From Neopestalotiopsis rosae (taxonomy: Eukaryota > Ascomycota > Sordariomycetes > Amphisphaeriales > Sporocadaceae), in assembly GCA_023078685.1 (NCBI GenBank), contig JALGAS010000002.1, forward strand, positions 1,302,001 to 1,366,000: a stretch of DNA of 64,000 bases, given 5' to 3'. The notes beneath the pieces were generated by a model that was not told the origin of the DNA, did not search any database, and was given only the letters and a program-made list of their open reading frames with translations. Positions 46,612 to 59,500 of this stretch are shown here, in pieces (the first letter of the stretch is position 1; the number at the start of each line of letters is the position of its first letter). The translations under genes and the position numbers were made by a program.

Positions 46612-49600
46612 TGTGATAGTTGTGTGCCTGGGGGCTGAATTGGCATGAAGCTGATGATCCAAGAAGTAGTGATATCCGTCCCAGGTCTCGATATAAAGAC
46701 TTGGTGATGTCCTAAGGGTTCTCTAGTGTGGGTCGATGTTGACGTTTTGTGTTGCTATGTTGGTGAAACTACCTTTTATCCTGCCGTTACGGAACCTTAA
46801 ATGGCCAGATGTGGTGTGGTCAAGTAAATAGTCGTTGAAACAGGACAGGAACAGGTCATATGAGAACCGCTTAAGCAAAAAATAAAAGTCAAAAGTGAAG
46901 TAGTAAGAGTGGGAGCAGAGTGAATGAAGTTGAGGGTGAAGGCGTAAAGTCTTTTTAAGTTACTTCCCTCCCCCGAAACCGAATTGGGTGTGACTAGGAT
47001 AGACTGGTTGTGATGCAATAAAGGGAATGTTCCGTAGGGCAGAACTATTCTACTAGCTAAGGGGCGGCACGAGGATATTAATCACTTTTTAAGATTGAAC
47101 CAGCGGTGACTTGGATCCAAGACGAAAAGCAAGCGAGGGTGACTTTTGTAACGGTCGATCCCTCCCACGACGCCCGGTCTCCCGGCTTGTGCGGTGGTAG
47201 TGTCGAAAGGGTGTATGGAGACATCTTGGAGAAGACCCGTGAGGACGGACTGGGAAGAACATGGATCATGTGGAGCTATACCCACGGATGTGAGGTTGAG
47301 ACTGAGAATAATCAGTCGATAGAGTGAGCGTATGTACCGCCCTGCTGTCCTGTACCTAAGAAGCGGAAGGCTATGCAATCCATCGAGGAGCCCATTGATT
47401 GTATTGCCGTTTGACCAGGCAGAGGTACTAGGTTAGCAAGGAACGTTCAGAGCACAAAAAAGTCTGACTTGGACCAGGGGAGGGGGGCAAGGTCCCAAGT
47501 ACTGTACATGGCAGTAACTAGAGAGCGTTTGGTTCTTCTCGTCTTGCTTTCTCGCTATTTTCCCTTTCTCTCACATTTTTGTGAGAAGCTTACAGATTTG
47601 GGGGGATCCCTGTTGAACTGATGAACTCGCCGGCAATTGCAAGGGCAGCCAACGACTTGCATGGAACCGGGGGGCTCTTTTCGAAAAGGAACCAAGAAAA
47701 GAAATATGGGGGGTACTATGAGATCAAAAAGTGAACGAAGGAGAAGAAAAGCATGGCCCCCTTGTCGTTACCCGCTTGGGTTTAGGGGAAAGATTTCCGT
47801 CTAGACGGACTAGCATGTAGGTACGTATGTAGGTTGGTAGCGCGTTATGTACGTACTCTATGATGGCAGCATCAGAAATGAAGCTTGGAAGGTCCCGATA
47901 CTAATTGGGTTGCCGCCCAGCGTTGTTGCCAGACAGTGGAGCAGGCCTTGCTGCCGAGGAGGATCTGAGCGAACGAAGCAAGAAAAAGCACAGCGCTCTG
48001 CTTGAGGCGGTGAGAAGCCAGGCGCAGGAAAGAGAAGGTGAGAAAGTGTTTTGATGCAGTCATCCTTCTCCACGATATCATGACTTGGACGGATGTGACT
48101 CGTCCATCGGAAGGGCTCGTGAGGCACTGCCGAGAGGAGAGGCTGCCTGTCGACCGGGTGTGCGGGCGGCGTGGGGAGTTGGACAGCATCGGCGTCACAC
48201 AAGAACAAGTCGGGTGTTGCCATTATAGGTGGGTAATCGGGAAGCAAGAAGAACAAGGTATTTAGTGGTAACGTCGTCGTTGTATAGTGCAGGTATGTAT
48301 TGATGTTGTGTAGGCTGGCAGGTCGTACCAGTCGTAGTAGGTAGCGTGAGCTGACAGTCAAACTACTACTAGGTCTCCATAAGTAGATAGGTTTGTGTGT
48401 AATATTGGGGTATCTGACCAAGGTAATGGAAGAATGTAGGCCAGGTCAGGCAGTGTAGGGTTCGCGGTACCTGGGCCAGACGGCTGAAATCAGGTATGTA
48501 GAGGCCGTGGCAGGTGTACCGGAAGAGGCAGAAACAAGGCCATTCGATACCTATTACCTACACTACAGCAGTGTTGGCAGCGGAAAGGGCATGTAGTACA
48601 TTGTATGGTATCCGACAATCTGGGAAGCCGGAGAGCCGTCTTTGGGAGTCTAATCCTCAAAGGCCGGGGGTCCTCTGTTGGAGCCATGTGCAATGCAATG
48701 CAAGCATAGAGTGGAATGGGACGCATCCTTGCATCTCGAAACCTGGACCCTCGTTCTCGCCGAAACAATCATGGCATGCCATCGTTGCCGCAAGTCAACA
48801 GAACGGGTCTCCACGAGGCGGCGGACGAGTTGGTGACATAGTAGTAGCGTACGTAGTGTGTAGCTGTCGTGTGGATAGGACAGTAGCTAGATTTCCCCGC
48901 TATGTGGTTAATGTAGGTACGGAACATTTGAAGCCACTTTTGGCAAATGTGGTGGGCTGTCATGTATCGATGTATGAGGTTTAGGGGACTGGAGTGCAGA
49001 GCGATATCCCAAACCTACATTGAGCTAACATGCCTCACACATAGAGAAGGTACGTATGCAGTTTAGGTAGCCTGTAGCAGATAGGTACGCCCGTTCGACG
49101 GGTCGCTCGGCGGCGGGATCCCAGAGGGAGCTTGGGCAGCCGGCTGACTTTTGCGTTCAGCTGTGACAGACCTGAGCTGGATGGACTGAGAAGAGAAAAG
49201 AGCCGCCAAAAACCAAGCCTCTTCCCTTCCCCCCAATCCAGTCAGGCCCGTCCCAGTAGAGTGTGTCCAATCTCGCGGTGCGCGGCGACACGATGCGGTT
49301 CGCCGCCTGGCTCCAGGCTATCCAGGCGCTCCGTCCATGGTGCAACCACCTTGGACGACTCGTTTTGTGGACTGGGACTTGGCGGCCTCGACGGAAGTGA
49401 TCCCCCTACCAATGACAGGCCCAGACGGCGAAATTAGAAGTTTATACTAGGCGCTGGCGCTGATGGTCCGGGTAGACTCCGCGCCCAACTGAGCGGCGCG
49501 TCCTAAATGGTGCCAGGTTACACAAAGAGAGCGAGCGAGGGGACTGGCAGGCAGGCTGGCTGGCAGCCTGGGTAGATAGATGGGTGGAGCTTTTTTCGAA

Positions 49601-52600
49601 ATGCTCGGCGTCAAGGAAGGAAAGAAAAGGACATCATGGAAGCAGCCATCGATCAGTGCCAAGCAGGTACAGTGGTGTAGGTAGGTACCTGGACATGGGA
49701 TCTTCATCCCCCAAGGCACGCGTACGTACCGTTGATGACGAGCGAGCAACGCCGCCGGCTGATGCTGAGAAAAAGCCAAGCAAAGTCAAGAGTGAGAGGC
49801 AGGTAAGGTACCAGCCCATCACATACGTATGTGATAGGGTGCGGGTGCCACAATTACGGCGTGGGCGAGATGATTTTGGGTCCCAGGTGTGGGTACGGGA
49901 TAGCAGGGTCCCACAGCGAGAGCCTCCCGGGGGGTCCTGACATTGACCTCAACCGAGCGGATTCAGGGGAATTCTCCATTCTCCTGGACGGACTAAGCAG
50001 TAGTCTCTGCCCTAAGGAACTTCTAGAAGGCCAAGAAAAACAGGCGCCCTGTCAGTCCTGATGATCAGAACCTGAAATTTTGCTATTCCACACCCCCAAA
50101 GCTGACTATCCCGGGCTTCAGCTTTTTAGTGACACCGTATTGTTTGATAGCTTGCCGGGGGGTTGGTTTCTTCGTACTGGAGATGACGCCAGGTCTGCTG
50201 ACTTGTTGGACTCTCTTTTTTTTGACACTTTGACCACGTATGTACCGTACCTACATACAGCCTGTGCTTGTCTACCTCGTGCAACTACGGTATATTACCC
50301 ATACTCCAGACATCATTACATACCTGACCTGACCTGCCTGGCGAGCTGGCATTGGACAATTGGACACATGCCAGATGCTTGCCTCAGCCTCTTGCCCTGT
50401 GCCGCGCGCAGAGGGTTATGTTGGGGATGTGATGACGCCCCGCAGTGTCCTCGGTCCTATCATAGATAAACAAGGGACATGTGCGGACTCTTTTTGCCGA
50501 CACAGAGGGAATTATTATTATGCATTGTTGCGGAGGCATTTTTAAATCTGAAGCGAAGCACGTAATGGCAAGCAAGCAGTGTTTGTCGCGCGACTCAATT
50601 GAGGCAACCATACTATTATTATTAGACTGACGTTTGAACACGAACGCTGCCGAGAAGGGAAAAACAAAGAAGAAACCGCCCCTGTTCGTTCGATGGGTAC
50701 AGAATAGTAGTGAGTGGCTGGCGGGATGCGATTGAGTGCGGAACACCACTCGCCGCAGTGGCCGATTTTTCTCGCGGATCCGCTTTGGGTCAACGAACAT
50801 CAATGCGGTTCGATATGGTTGAAGAAAAATTGCGGGTATGTACGAGTAGGCTGCCTGGCTGGCAGGGAGGGGTTGTTTGTTCAATTCTCAACTTCTGTAG
50901 AGGAGGGACAGACCGACTGCTGTGTGTTGTTGTCAAATTTCCTCAATATTTCCTCGTCAGGTGACGCATCATTCCGCGGTCCCAGATGATTGAAGGCAAT
51001 GCACGAAGGCATCATCGGCGACGATTACGACAGCTGGGGGAAGGGTTATGATCTGTTGCTTCCGACGAGCCATTGGCCAGCGTGCTTGACCGGGCTTGAA
51101 CGATAAGGGTAAAAGATATGCACGGGAGATTATTACGACTTGACTCTGCGAGCTGCGAGAGCCTCTATTCGTCTCTCGTAGCCCAGCGTAGCCTAAACCT
51201 ATATTACCTACCCACGTACATACTGGCTTGCATACGACAGCCGTACGAGGCGTCTTGTCGGAGTCAGGTTTGTCAGGCCTTGCCAGGTACGACCTACTCG
51301 TCCGAGTAACCATAGGAAGAAAAGAGCCGATGCGATGGAGCGAATGCATGCAAGCAGAAGCCAGTTTGCCAGCCTTTGGGCAAACGCTTCCCGGGACAAA
51401 GGGAGACAGACCAGTGAGAAGCTCAGACAAGCCAGACTACCTGTTTTGGTCAGCAGGGCTGATCCCTACCAAACCATGTGGCATTTGTGTCGCATCGAGC
51501 TACAAGAATTGCCTATGTAGGCTTAAGCGAGCAAGATATGCAGCGCCGCCGGCGATCCGGTGTACGCAGCCCACGAACTACTGTACAAGAGAGTGCAGTA
51601 GAGGCAAACGATAGTTTTGCTACCTTACTCTAAAAGTACGGTACGACTTGCCCACTCTTGCTTGGTTAGGTAATGGGTGAGTAAGGTCATGTCATCTAGA
51701 TGCCCAAAGAGTGAGTTAGCTAAGGTATAACTGCCTAGGTAGGTCGGTCGGTCGGTGGCTGGAAAGTATATCCATTCGGTCTTGCTGCCGTAATGTAGGA
51801 ACCTATCGGCGGCGGCTTGTTTAAATGGTAGTCAGTGCTGGTAGTGGTTGTTGGTTATGGTTGTGGTGATGTAGTATCGATCATCGGCTGTAGTGTACCT
51901 ATGGGGTGTCGCCAGGTTGCAGCGCCTGTCATACTACTGCCGCCATATTTGTTTTCCCCGAGTTTGAGGATCGTGCGGGATACACAATCTTTGACAGGGC
52001 CTTTCCTTCCAGGCCTTCTTTTTTCTTTCCGCATGGGTCAAGCAAGGTCTGCTGATCTCCGACCCGAAGAGCTGTGCAATCCGAAGTCATAGCTATGCAA
52101 AGAGCGGATCGCACAATTGGATTTTTCTTTGGTCGCTCCAGCGCTTCCGGGCCGGGCGCCCGGTGAAGAGTTAGCGTCCACAGCGCCTTGGTGCATAGAA
52201 CTAAACATCTCGACGGACAACCACTCATTCGGTAAATAGAGTTTCTAAGATGAGCAGCGCGACGTGGCGTGATTGAAAACGTCAGAGCCAAGTTGGGAGT
52301 GGGAAGAAAAAAAATTCCCGGCCGAGGCTGAAAGTCGCTCGAGGTCGAGGCTGCTTCGATCAAGGAGACCGGTAAGGGGAAAGAAAAAAAAAAAAAAAGA
52401 GCGCACATCATTCGGGTGTCTGGTGTTATGTTTGGGATATATGAGAGAAGAACCCACGTCTGGTCGTTGTGCAATTGAACGAATGCTGCGCTGACCTTGG
52501 TCAGATAAGGGTGTGCTGGTACTTTTGATGCAGCGACCAGCTCGTTCAGCAATATATGGTTACCAGGGTCTCATTGCAAACAATCACGACTTGCATGCAG

Positions 52601-55600
52601 GTATATGCAATAGCTTTGCCATTGAAGAATCAAGAAAACCGCTGCAGATACTACCATGATGCAGCCGGTAAATTGACCAGTTCAGTCATATTCGATGGAT
52701 CTGGCCGATCTGCTGAGATATATTACGCAGAGATGGGCGGATCATCACATAGTCTGTCTTTGCATGGGGCACAGATCTCGCCATGTCTCCTCTTTTTATT
52801 TGTTTTGAATTCTTGGCCTCTCCTCTTGCCTTTTCTTCTTTTTTAAAACAACATTTTTTTTAATTGATTTATTGATGTATTGTTTCTTTTCTTTGCCGCC
52901 ATCAGTATTTTCCCTTCTCGCGTGTCCGTTATCTGAACTAAATGTGGGCTCCAGATCGGTGATTGGAGACTGGGGCGTGGGACCCCCATGCCGTGTCAAG
53001 GTTCCCAGCTTGTCGGTGCCACGAGGCATAGTTTGAGCGGAACGGTTGCCGAGCGTCATGCTCGCGTCGAAACCCCAGTTAGCTGCAGCAACAATTCTTC
53101 TTTTTTTTTTTCCCCAGTGCAAGTCCGCTGCCGGCCCAAGCAGAGGCACTTAGTCTTTTGTGTTTGCTCGCTCTTCTGTATACACTTTGACACTATGTCC
53201 AGTACAGCCTAGGTATGGCTGCTGCTCTTGCTTTTCAATATTACGACGGAAAGAATTTGTCTATATTATTGAATTGAGACCTGCACTATTGCCCGAAAAA
53301 GCAGAACCCTTCTCCAGCTGCTCCCAGCATATCCCATGCTTCAACCCGTAGACAAGCCGCACGCTAGAATCTTTCTTTTGCCCCTTTCAGTATGCCGTGG
53401 TGTGAGCAAGAGGAACTGCCAGCTGCCACCCATTCATCAAATTTTGATCCCCGGTGGACAAAGCTGGCTGGCCGTCCGTCTCCCCTAAATTGGACCTGGG
53501 GTTATCCTTCCACTCGCATGCAGATGGGGTCATATGACCAAAGCTCCCCTGAATAGATTTCCCATACACTACCAGCGCAAACACTATCTGCAGCGCTGGG
53601 AGCCAGGAGCATGGCTACCGGGTTGGCTTGTGCCCGTCCCTCAGGGGGCTTGGACGTTGATCTGCGACTCCATGATAGACAGTCCTAGTGAATCTCGCTT
53701 TGTTCTAGAAAAATGACGACGACAGTCTGCATGAAACGGCCACCTCCCCACGCCTTGGTGGTGATCTCTGCGGAAAAGATAAGGCTGCTATTGAAAATAA
53801 AAATGGGTTTGGCTGGCCGTGCCCGTCGTCTGGTGGTTGCGAATCGATGCATTGCATATAGCATACATATACCTATTACACCCGGCAGGTCGCATGGTCA
53901 TGATGTGGATTGCGCGCTTCAAGGCTCTATTCCTCGAAACGCTCCTGTCTCATTTGTCCAAGCCATCGCGGTTTGTGAGCTTCTTTTCAACATGACAACA
54001 AATACCTCTTGTCTCGGGTTGCGCTTCCAATGGCTCACCGCTCGTTTCCCGTGTTTTTGAACATCAATGTCCGCATCTGGACAGCTACAATTTTGGTATA
54101 CGGCATCGTGCTTTCAGAGAGTGGCAAATTCGGCAGCTGGTTGTGATGGCGGTAAATACACAGTAGGTAATAAAGTACGAATAGTACCTTGTACGGTCGG
54201 CAAGTCGTTGGAGGACTTGGCCGAGATTGATGCGTTCTATCCCCGGATCTCGGGCACAAGCCTCTGGCTCGCGACAAGCTGCTCTCATGGTTCATCCTAG
54301 GAGGACCGAGACAGGTCCAAGCAGATCCCAGGTGCGGAATGGATACTGCTCTTACGCGGATTTTTTCTAGAAGCAATATGCCAAACCAGTGTTCGCTGAT
54401 AAATGCCTGGCGCCGGTTTCATCTGGGCTCCGGGGCTTGCATTACCCCAATGGGAACGACCCGAGTGGTCGGATTCAGCACGCCGTTGCTCTTTACGCCG
54501 CGTCCGTTTCCTTTCTAGCCTCCAGCTACGAAACAATTGACAGGGAGGCAAGAAAAAAAGAATAGGGATTGAAAAGGAGATGCAACAGGCTACCACTAAA
54601 GGCAATTCAGAGGAAAAGTGCAACAATTATACATAACGCAGCATAAACGCACAGCACAAACAGAAAGAAAAAAGATAGTTGGCGATCATCAATTGACCGG
54701 ACGTCGCCGGTACGGAGTGAGCCCCGTCTTTTGACCCACGAAAGAGGTCTGTTCCATCCCTTGACCAGCTTCTGGAAGAGTTAGAAGCTGGGATCTCAGT
54801 GACGACGAATGAGTCAGTGCTTCCCTTTCCGCAATAAGAGGCCCTGGAGGCCCATCAACAGAAACCTTCTCGAACAAGGACAGGGACAGTACTCAGCCCA
54901 GAATGGGGAGCCGTCGACTAGACAGAGGTTGGCATCGATCCGCCAGTTGGTCCTCAGTCCTCCCCGTCCCTCCTCCTGTAGTGGGGTTGGAATGAACATT
55001 GAGGACTGTTGCTACCCAGCAGAGCGGAGAGGGAGGGTGGGGAGAGGAAGAGCCATTGGCCCATAGCGGTGAGTTGTAACATTGTCGCATCAGGGCAACC
55101 ATTTTCCATCATACCTCGTTTTTGCCAGTCCTCCAACAAACAAGAAAGAGGAAAAAGAAGAAGAAGAAAACGAACACGCAGAAAATGGATCCAACACGGG
55201 CCCAAGTATAGTACCTTCGTGCGCGTTGGTACTTTTGAATGCTGTTACCTTTACAATTGCATATACTGTTGGTTGTACTGCGCATCTAGTGTGTCCATAC
55301 ACCAGGTCTCAGGGATCGCAAGAGGGGGAAAATCTCACCATAGCATACATAGTACGCGCCAAAAGCAATCATGATTTAGGTTTGCACATGGTATAATCAA
55401 TCACATTACGCCTGCAGCTCACCGCGTGTATTAATGCAACTACTCTTTTTTTTTTTTCCTCAATGCAAGAATATTCTTGTCGAATTCCTTATTTTATTTG
55501 ATTTAGTTTTTTTATTCTGAATGGTTCTGATCTATTGAAATGAGATACTTTCTTCTTCTTTCCTCTCTCGGTGCAGGTTGCCAAGTTCAGGCTATCACAT

Positions 55601-55960
55601 CCGCATCTCGAGGTTCTCATCGGCTCCGCCACCGCAAAAACCGGTGAGAGCATCACGAGATCGCATTTGCAGGGGTCGACGTGCAGCAAACACCGCGACC
55701 GAGCAAGAGATCTGACGGTAAAGCCAGCTCGGCATGCCCAATCTGCGTAATTCGAAAGACACGGCCGGCAATCCTACCTGCCTTTGCCTAACCACATTAC
55801 CATTACCCACATACCTTGACTGATATGATCCTCGGGAAGGGCAAAGAGATGAGATAAGACACGCGCGCAACGATTTACTCGCAGATATGAAGGTTACCCA
55901 TCAGCCATGACTGAATGCCGTGTCCCTTCGGAGGCGTGGTACCCGCTCTCCGGCTGTGGC
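46612..55960. other. long region without a convincing gene, part 1
   Basis: About 9.3 kb. It starts with the MFS promoter. Many TAGGTA/TACCTA runs (for example near 47820, 49680 and 51735), poly-A (about 52384-52400) and poly-T (near 53100 and 55447) tracts. The longest frames (47858-48421, 50384-50884 and 51929-52552, all minus) lack domains, splice support and consistent composition. It may include a very long promoter or noncoding transcripts. Confidence 0.4.
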
Positions 55961-55965
55961 AGGCC

Positions 55966-55987
55966 GGGGGGGGGGGGGGGGGGGGGG
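55966..55987 (+). repeat. poly-G tract of 22 bases
   Basis: An uninterrupted run of 22 G. It can form a G-quadruplex and is prone to length error in sequencing. It is noncoding as far as I can see. Confidence 0.9.
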
Positions 55988-56433
55988 CATTGAGCATGTG
56001 AGCAAGCACCAGACTGCTTGACTGCCTATGAGCCAGCCAGTCAGCCAGTCCCGTTGCATAGGATTCGTATTGCATGATGCTAAAGTATATCGAGATGGAC
56101 TTTTTGATATCAAGGCAGAAGAGACAGCACGCAGCCCAGGAAATGGGGACAGCGCACTGCAACAAACCTCGCGCCGTTTTTGCGGCTCGTCACATCCCGC
56201 GTCGCCATACCCTCCATCCCCGCTTCCCAATTGCAGTCGGTGATATTGGACACAACTTGGTAATATTCGTCATGCAGACAGACGAAGCATCGGTCTGGGC
56301 AGTTTTATTGTTGCCTACGTTGCTCACCATGTACCTACTCTACTCTACTCTACGGCTCTCGTCTCCACGCCCGGCAACGTCGCAATGGGTCGCAAGTGGT
56401 CCGCGATAGTTGCCTTGTTCTGACCTACCTCGT

Positions 56434-56522
56434 CCGTCCAATCCGTCCAATCCGTCCAATCCATACTTCGTACATCCATCCATCCATCCATCCATCCAAA
56501 CCAATATGTGCTTGCTTGCTTG
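56434..56522. repeat. cluster of simple repeats
   Basis: Three perfect CCGTCCAAT units (56434-56460), six CATC units (56473-56496) and three CTTG units (56511-56522) lie within 90 bp. They explain the low-complexity frames on both strands here, which I do not call as genes. Confidence 0.9.
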
Positions 56523-59500
56523 CCTGTCAATTCCCTGGCTTACATACCTGGCATACTGTACCATGGTGTCCGGTGCCGGGTCGATCATTTGCAAATGGAC
56601 GTGTTTCAACTCAACCGGTGATGCGCTGGCGAGGGGGATGTGGTGAGCTTTTGGGTTCTCTGTTTTCTTTTTTGTTGTTCCCTCCGATTCGCCACCCCTT
56701 CCACGACGATTGTGACACCACTCAAAGTCCAATGGGGAGCGGACTTTGGGCGGTGCCAATGTTCTGTCTGCGTGCTTGCCGATATTGTTTAATTGATTTT
56801 TGGATTTTCTTGGGTCTGTGCCCTTGCCCTGCACTTCGATCACGCCTGCCACGTCTGCATATTCAGTCGGCGAAGAAATCAAATGGTGTTATTTTAATTT
56901 TGATTTTACTGTGTATTTTGTTCTTTTCTCACCACATACCCTCCCATTACCTGCAGCCAACCAATGAGATGCGACCAAAAAGAAAGGAAACAAAACAAAA
57001 TTCACGGTTCGACCACCAGCAGCTACTGGGGACGTTCCAGGGGAGCCCAGGCGGCTCGAAATCGACCTTGCATCTTACCGATGCAGCCTTGAGCGTGCGC
57101 GCATGCGAAGCAAAATTATGCATCTGACTGACATCGAACTCTCTGCATTGCCTCCCCCAGTCTTGCATGGTCCTGTTAGTCATTGCTGCATGGAGATATG
57201 GAGATCTGACCGAGCGCGGCCAGGTTCGTCACCAATCTTTGCAGCATCGTGAAGATCGCCAGCGGAGCCCTTAGCAGTAAACGGTCCCCGCAGCTCGAGC
57301 AGATGAAGCAATCAATATACTTTGCCGTCGACCGGTGACAAGGACCGACTGCAGGCAACGCGACAACGGCCGAACAGTCAGTTCATGCCATACCCTCCCC
57401 GAGCAACCCGCCATCTGTTCGCAACAATAGCCGATGTCCGATCTGCCGACCCATGGTAACCATCGTCAGATTTTATCTTTATTTATTTTTATTGGAACTT
57501 TGGAATTCTTTTCTCGGTCATGGGCCCTGCTGCCTCTTTACCGCCTATCTCTCCATATGTCGTCCAGCCGCCCATGAGGGTCTGGCGGTACTCTACAGCG
57601 CCCAATGCGTGAAGCTTTTTTTCATGATTCCTGCCCGACGATCAAGGTCTCATCCAAGCGATTGGTGCAATCAAAGCAACTAGGCCACAATCCTTGATTG
57701 CTTTTCTAGACGATTTTATTGCGCGGTGTCTGCAGATCAGGCTCATGTCATTCCATGAATCACCATAGTGTATGGAAAGTGTTCAGAAACATCGGACACG
57801 GACAGCTCTCCACAATTCTGGAAGCGGCAATATCAGGTTTTTGCATGACTTACACTGCCATCAGGTCACGTTTAGGTCAGTGACCCGGCAAGCTTTGACT
57901 TCTGTTGCCTTGTAAACTCCAGAGCACGTCCAGTTATTAGCCAATTGGGACATGCCACCATTGGCCGGAGTGGGTGTTGCCCTGGCTAGAAGACGTTGAG
58001 TCCTTGCCCGACTGGATCATGTCAGCATCAGCTTAGACCTATCAGCTTCTTCTGTAGAGTCATATCCAAACTGCACGCCTAACGCTTGCAGTAAGAGGAG
58101 CCTCGACCGCTTCTTGCCCAAGTGAATCAACCCCATGATCCAAGGTTGAAACATCTCTGGCGTCCTTGAAGAGTCAAGACGACCCCCACCCCCCGCCATC
58201 CCGGGTCCTCGCCCAAGGCATGTTCGTGGACGGATACCAAGCAAATACTACCAGCCATGTCACATCGCTGAGCACAAGCAGAAAATGTGGTCGTTTCCAT
58301 AGAAATGCTGCTAGCTTACATGCTTACTATGTACACCGACCAGTCCATGACCCTGGACGATGACCGTGGGTCGATGCATTGTGGACCCATGGCTTGTTGC
58401 ATGACACTCAGCCTTGCAGCTGGGGGGAAAGGAATCTTTCCCGTCGATTAATTGCACCGTGGGGTCAGACGGCAGCACCGCCTCGGGCCGCCACGGACTG
58501 GATGTAGCCTTCTGCAGGTTGTTAATCTTTTTGCCGCCTACTTCATACTCTAATCTCTCGCAGCTGGGAAGACCTTTGAGGTCTTGGAAGGAATCCTGAC
58601 CAATGATCCGGAGTCAAGAATGTAAGGCGCCTGGCTGATTCTCGGAGTAGTGACAGCAGAAGCAGCAAAAAAGTCTCTGCTCTATGATGCTTGTTTAACA
58701 TCCTTGTCAAGATGCTTGATCTGAGTGTTCAAACAACATCACTCGGCTGACAGGCCTCCACCTGTATTCTTGAGGGTTTCTACTTCAATCAGCAGCAGAC
58801 CTTGACTGAATCTCTTCAAGGAAGCATGAATTGCAACCCGCCCACAGCTCGTTGTAAGTACCATTCTCCAGGCTGATATTCTTTCTTGTTCTGAAAGGTA
58901 ATGCTACTTACAAAACGGAGACAAACGTTGCAATGTTGGGGCGTCTCACCGAACAGTGCTTGTCCTTTGAAACGTGGCCTGGCTCAACGCGTGCTGGGCC
59001 GCTACGTAGAGAGTATGGCGTCGCAAACACTTTCCCAACCACTAATTGAGTGTCTGGACTCTGCCATTGTCCCTAGTCTTTGTCTGGGCCATGAATACCG
59101 AATCGCCAAGGCAAGAGACATGGGCGGCTGACTGGTGTACCAATTCTGCACGTTGTCGCCAGGGCATGGCTTTTTGTTGGGCTCCATGTGTGTACCTACA
59201 CCGTACATCCGGCGTCGCACTGCCTCCTAACAGCCATCCAATGCTGCTCATTTTCCCTCTTTCGTCCACGGCCGCAAGTCAAGTGGGATCCTCAAAATGG
59301 AAAGTCGATCATAGCGGCTTCGTCTTGTACCACATGAGGTCACGAAATCTGCTTCAAAAGTTTTTCAACTCACCGGTTACCTTGTCATCATCTGACTATT
59401 CCAGGTTCGCCATTAACGTGGGATTGTGCTTCTCGGTACTTGGCCGCTGAAAAGTCGCGCCCTGAAATCGAATGATTGCAGGCTATATCGGTATCAAATT

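Noticed and set aside
47858..48421. 187-codon minus-strand frame
   Set aside because: Low-information composition, no domain, and comparable open frames overlap it. Likely noncoding.
56340..57127. Long frames on both strands around 56.4-57.1 kb
   Set aside because: They are produced by the CCGTCCAAT, CATC and CTTG simple repeats.
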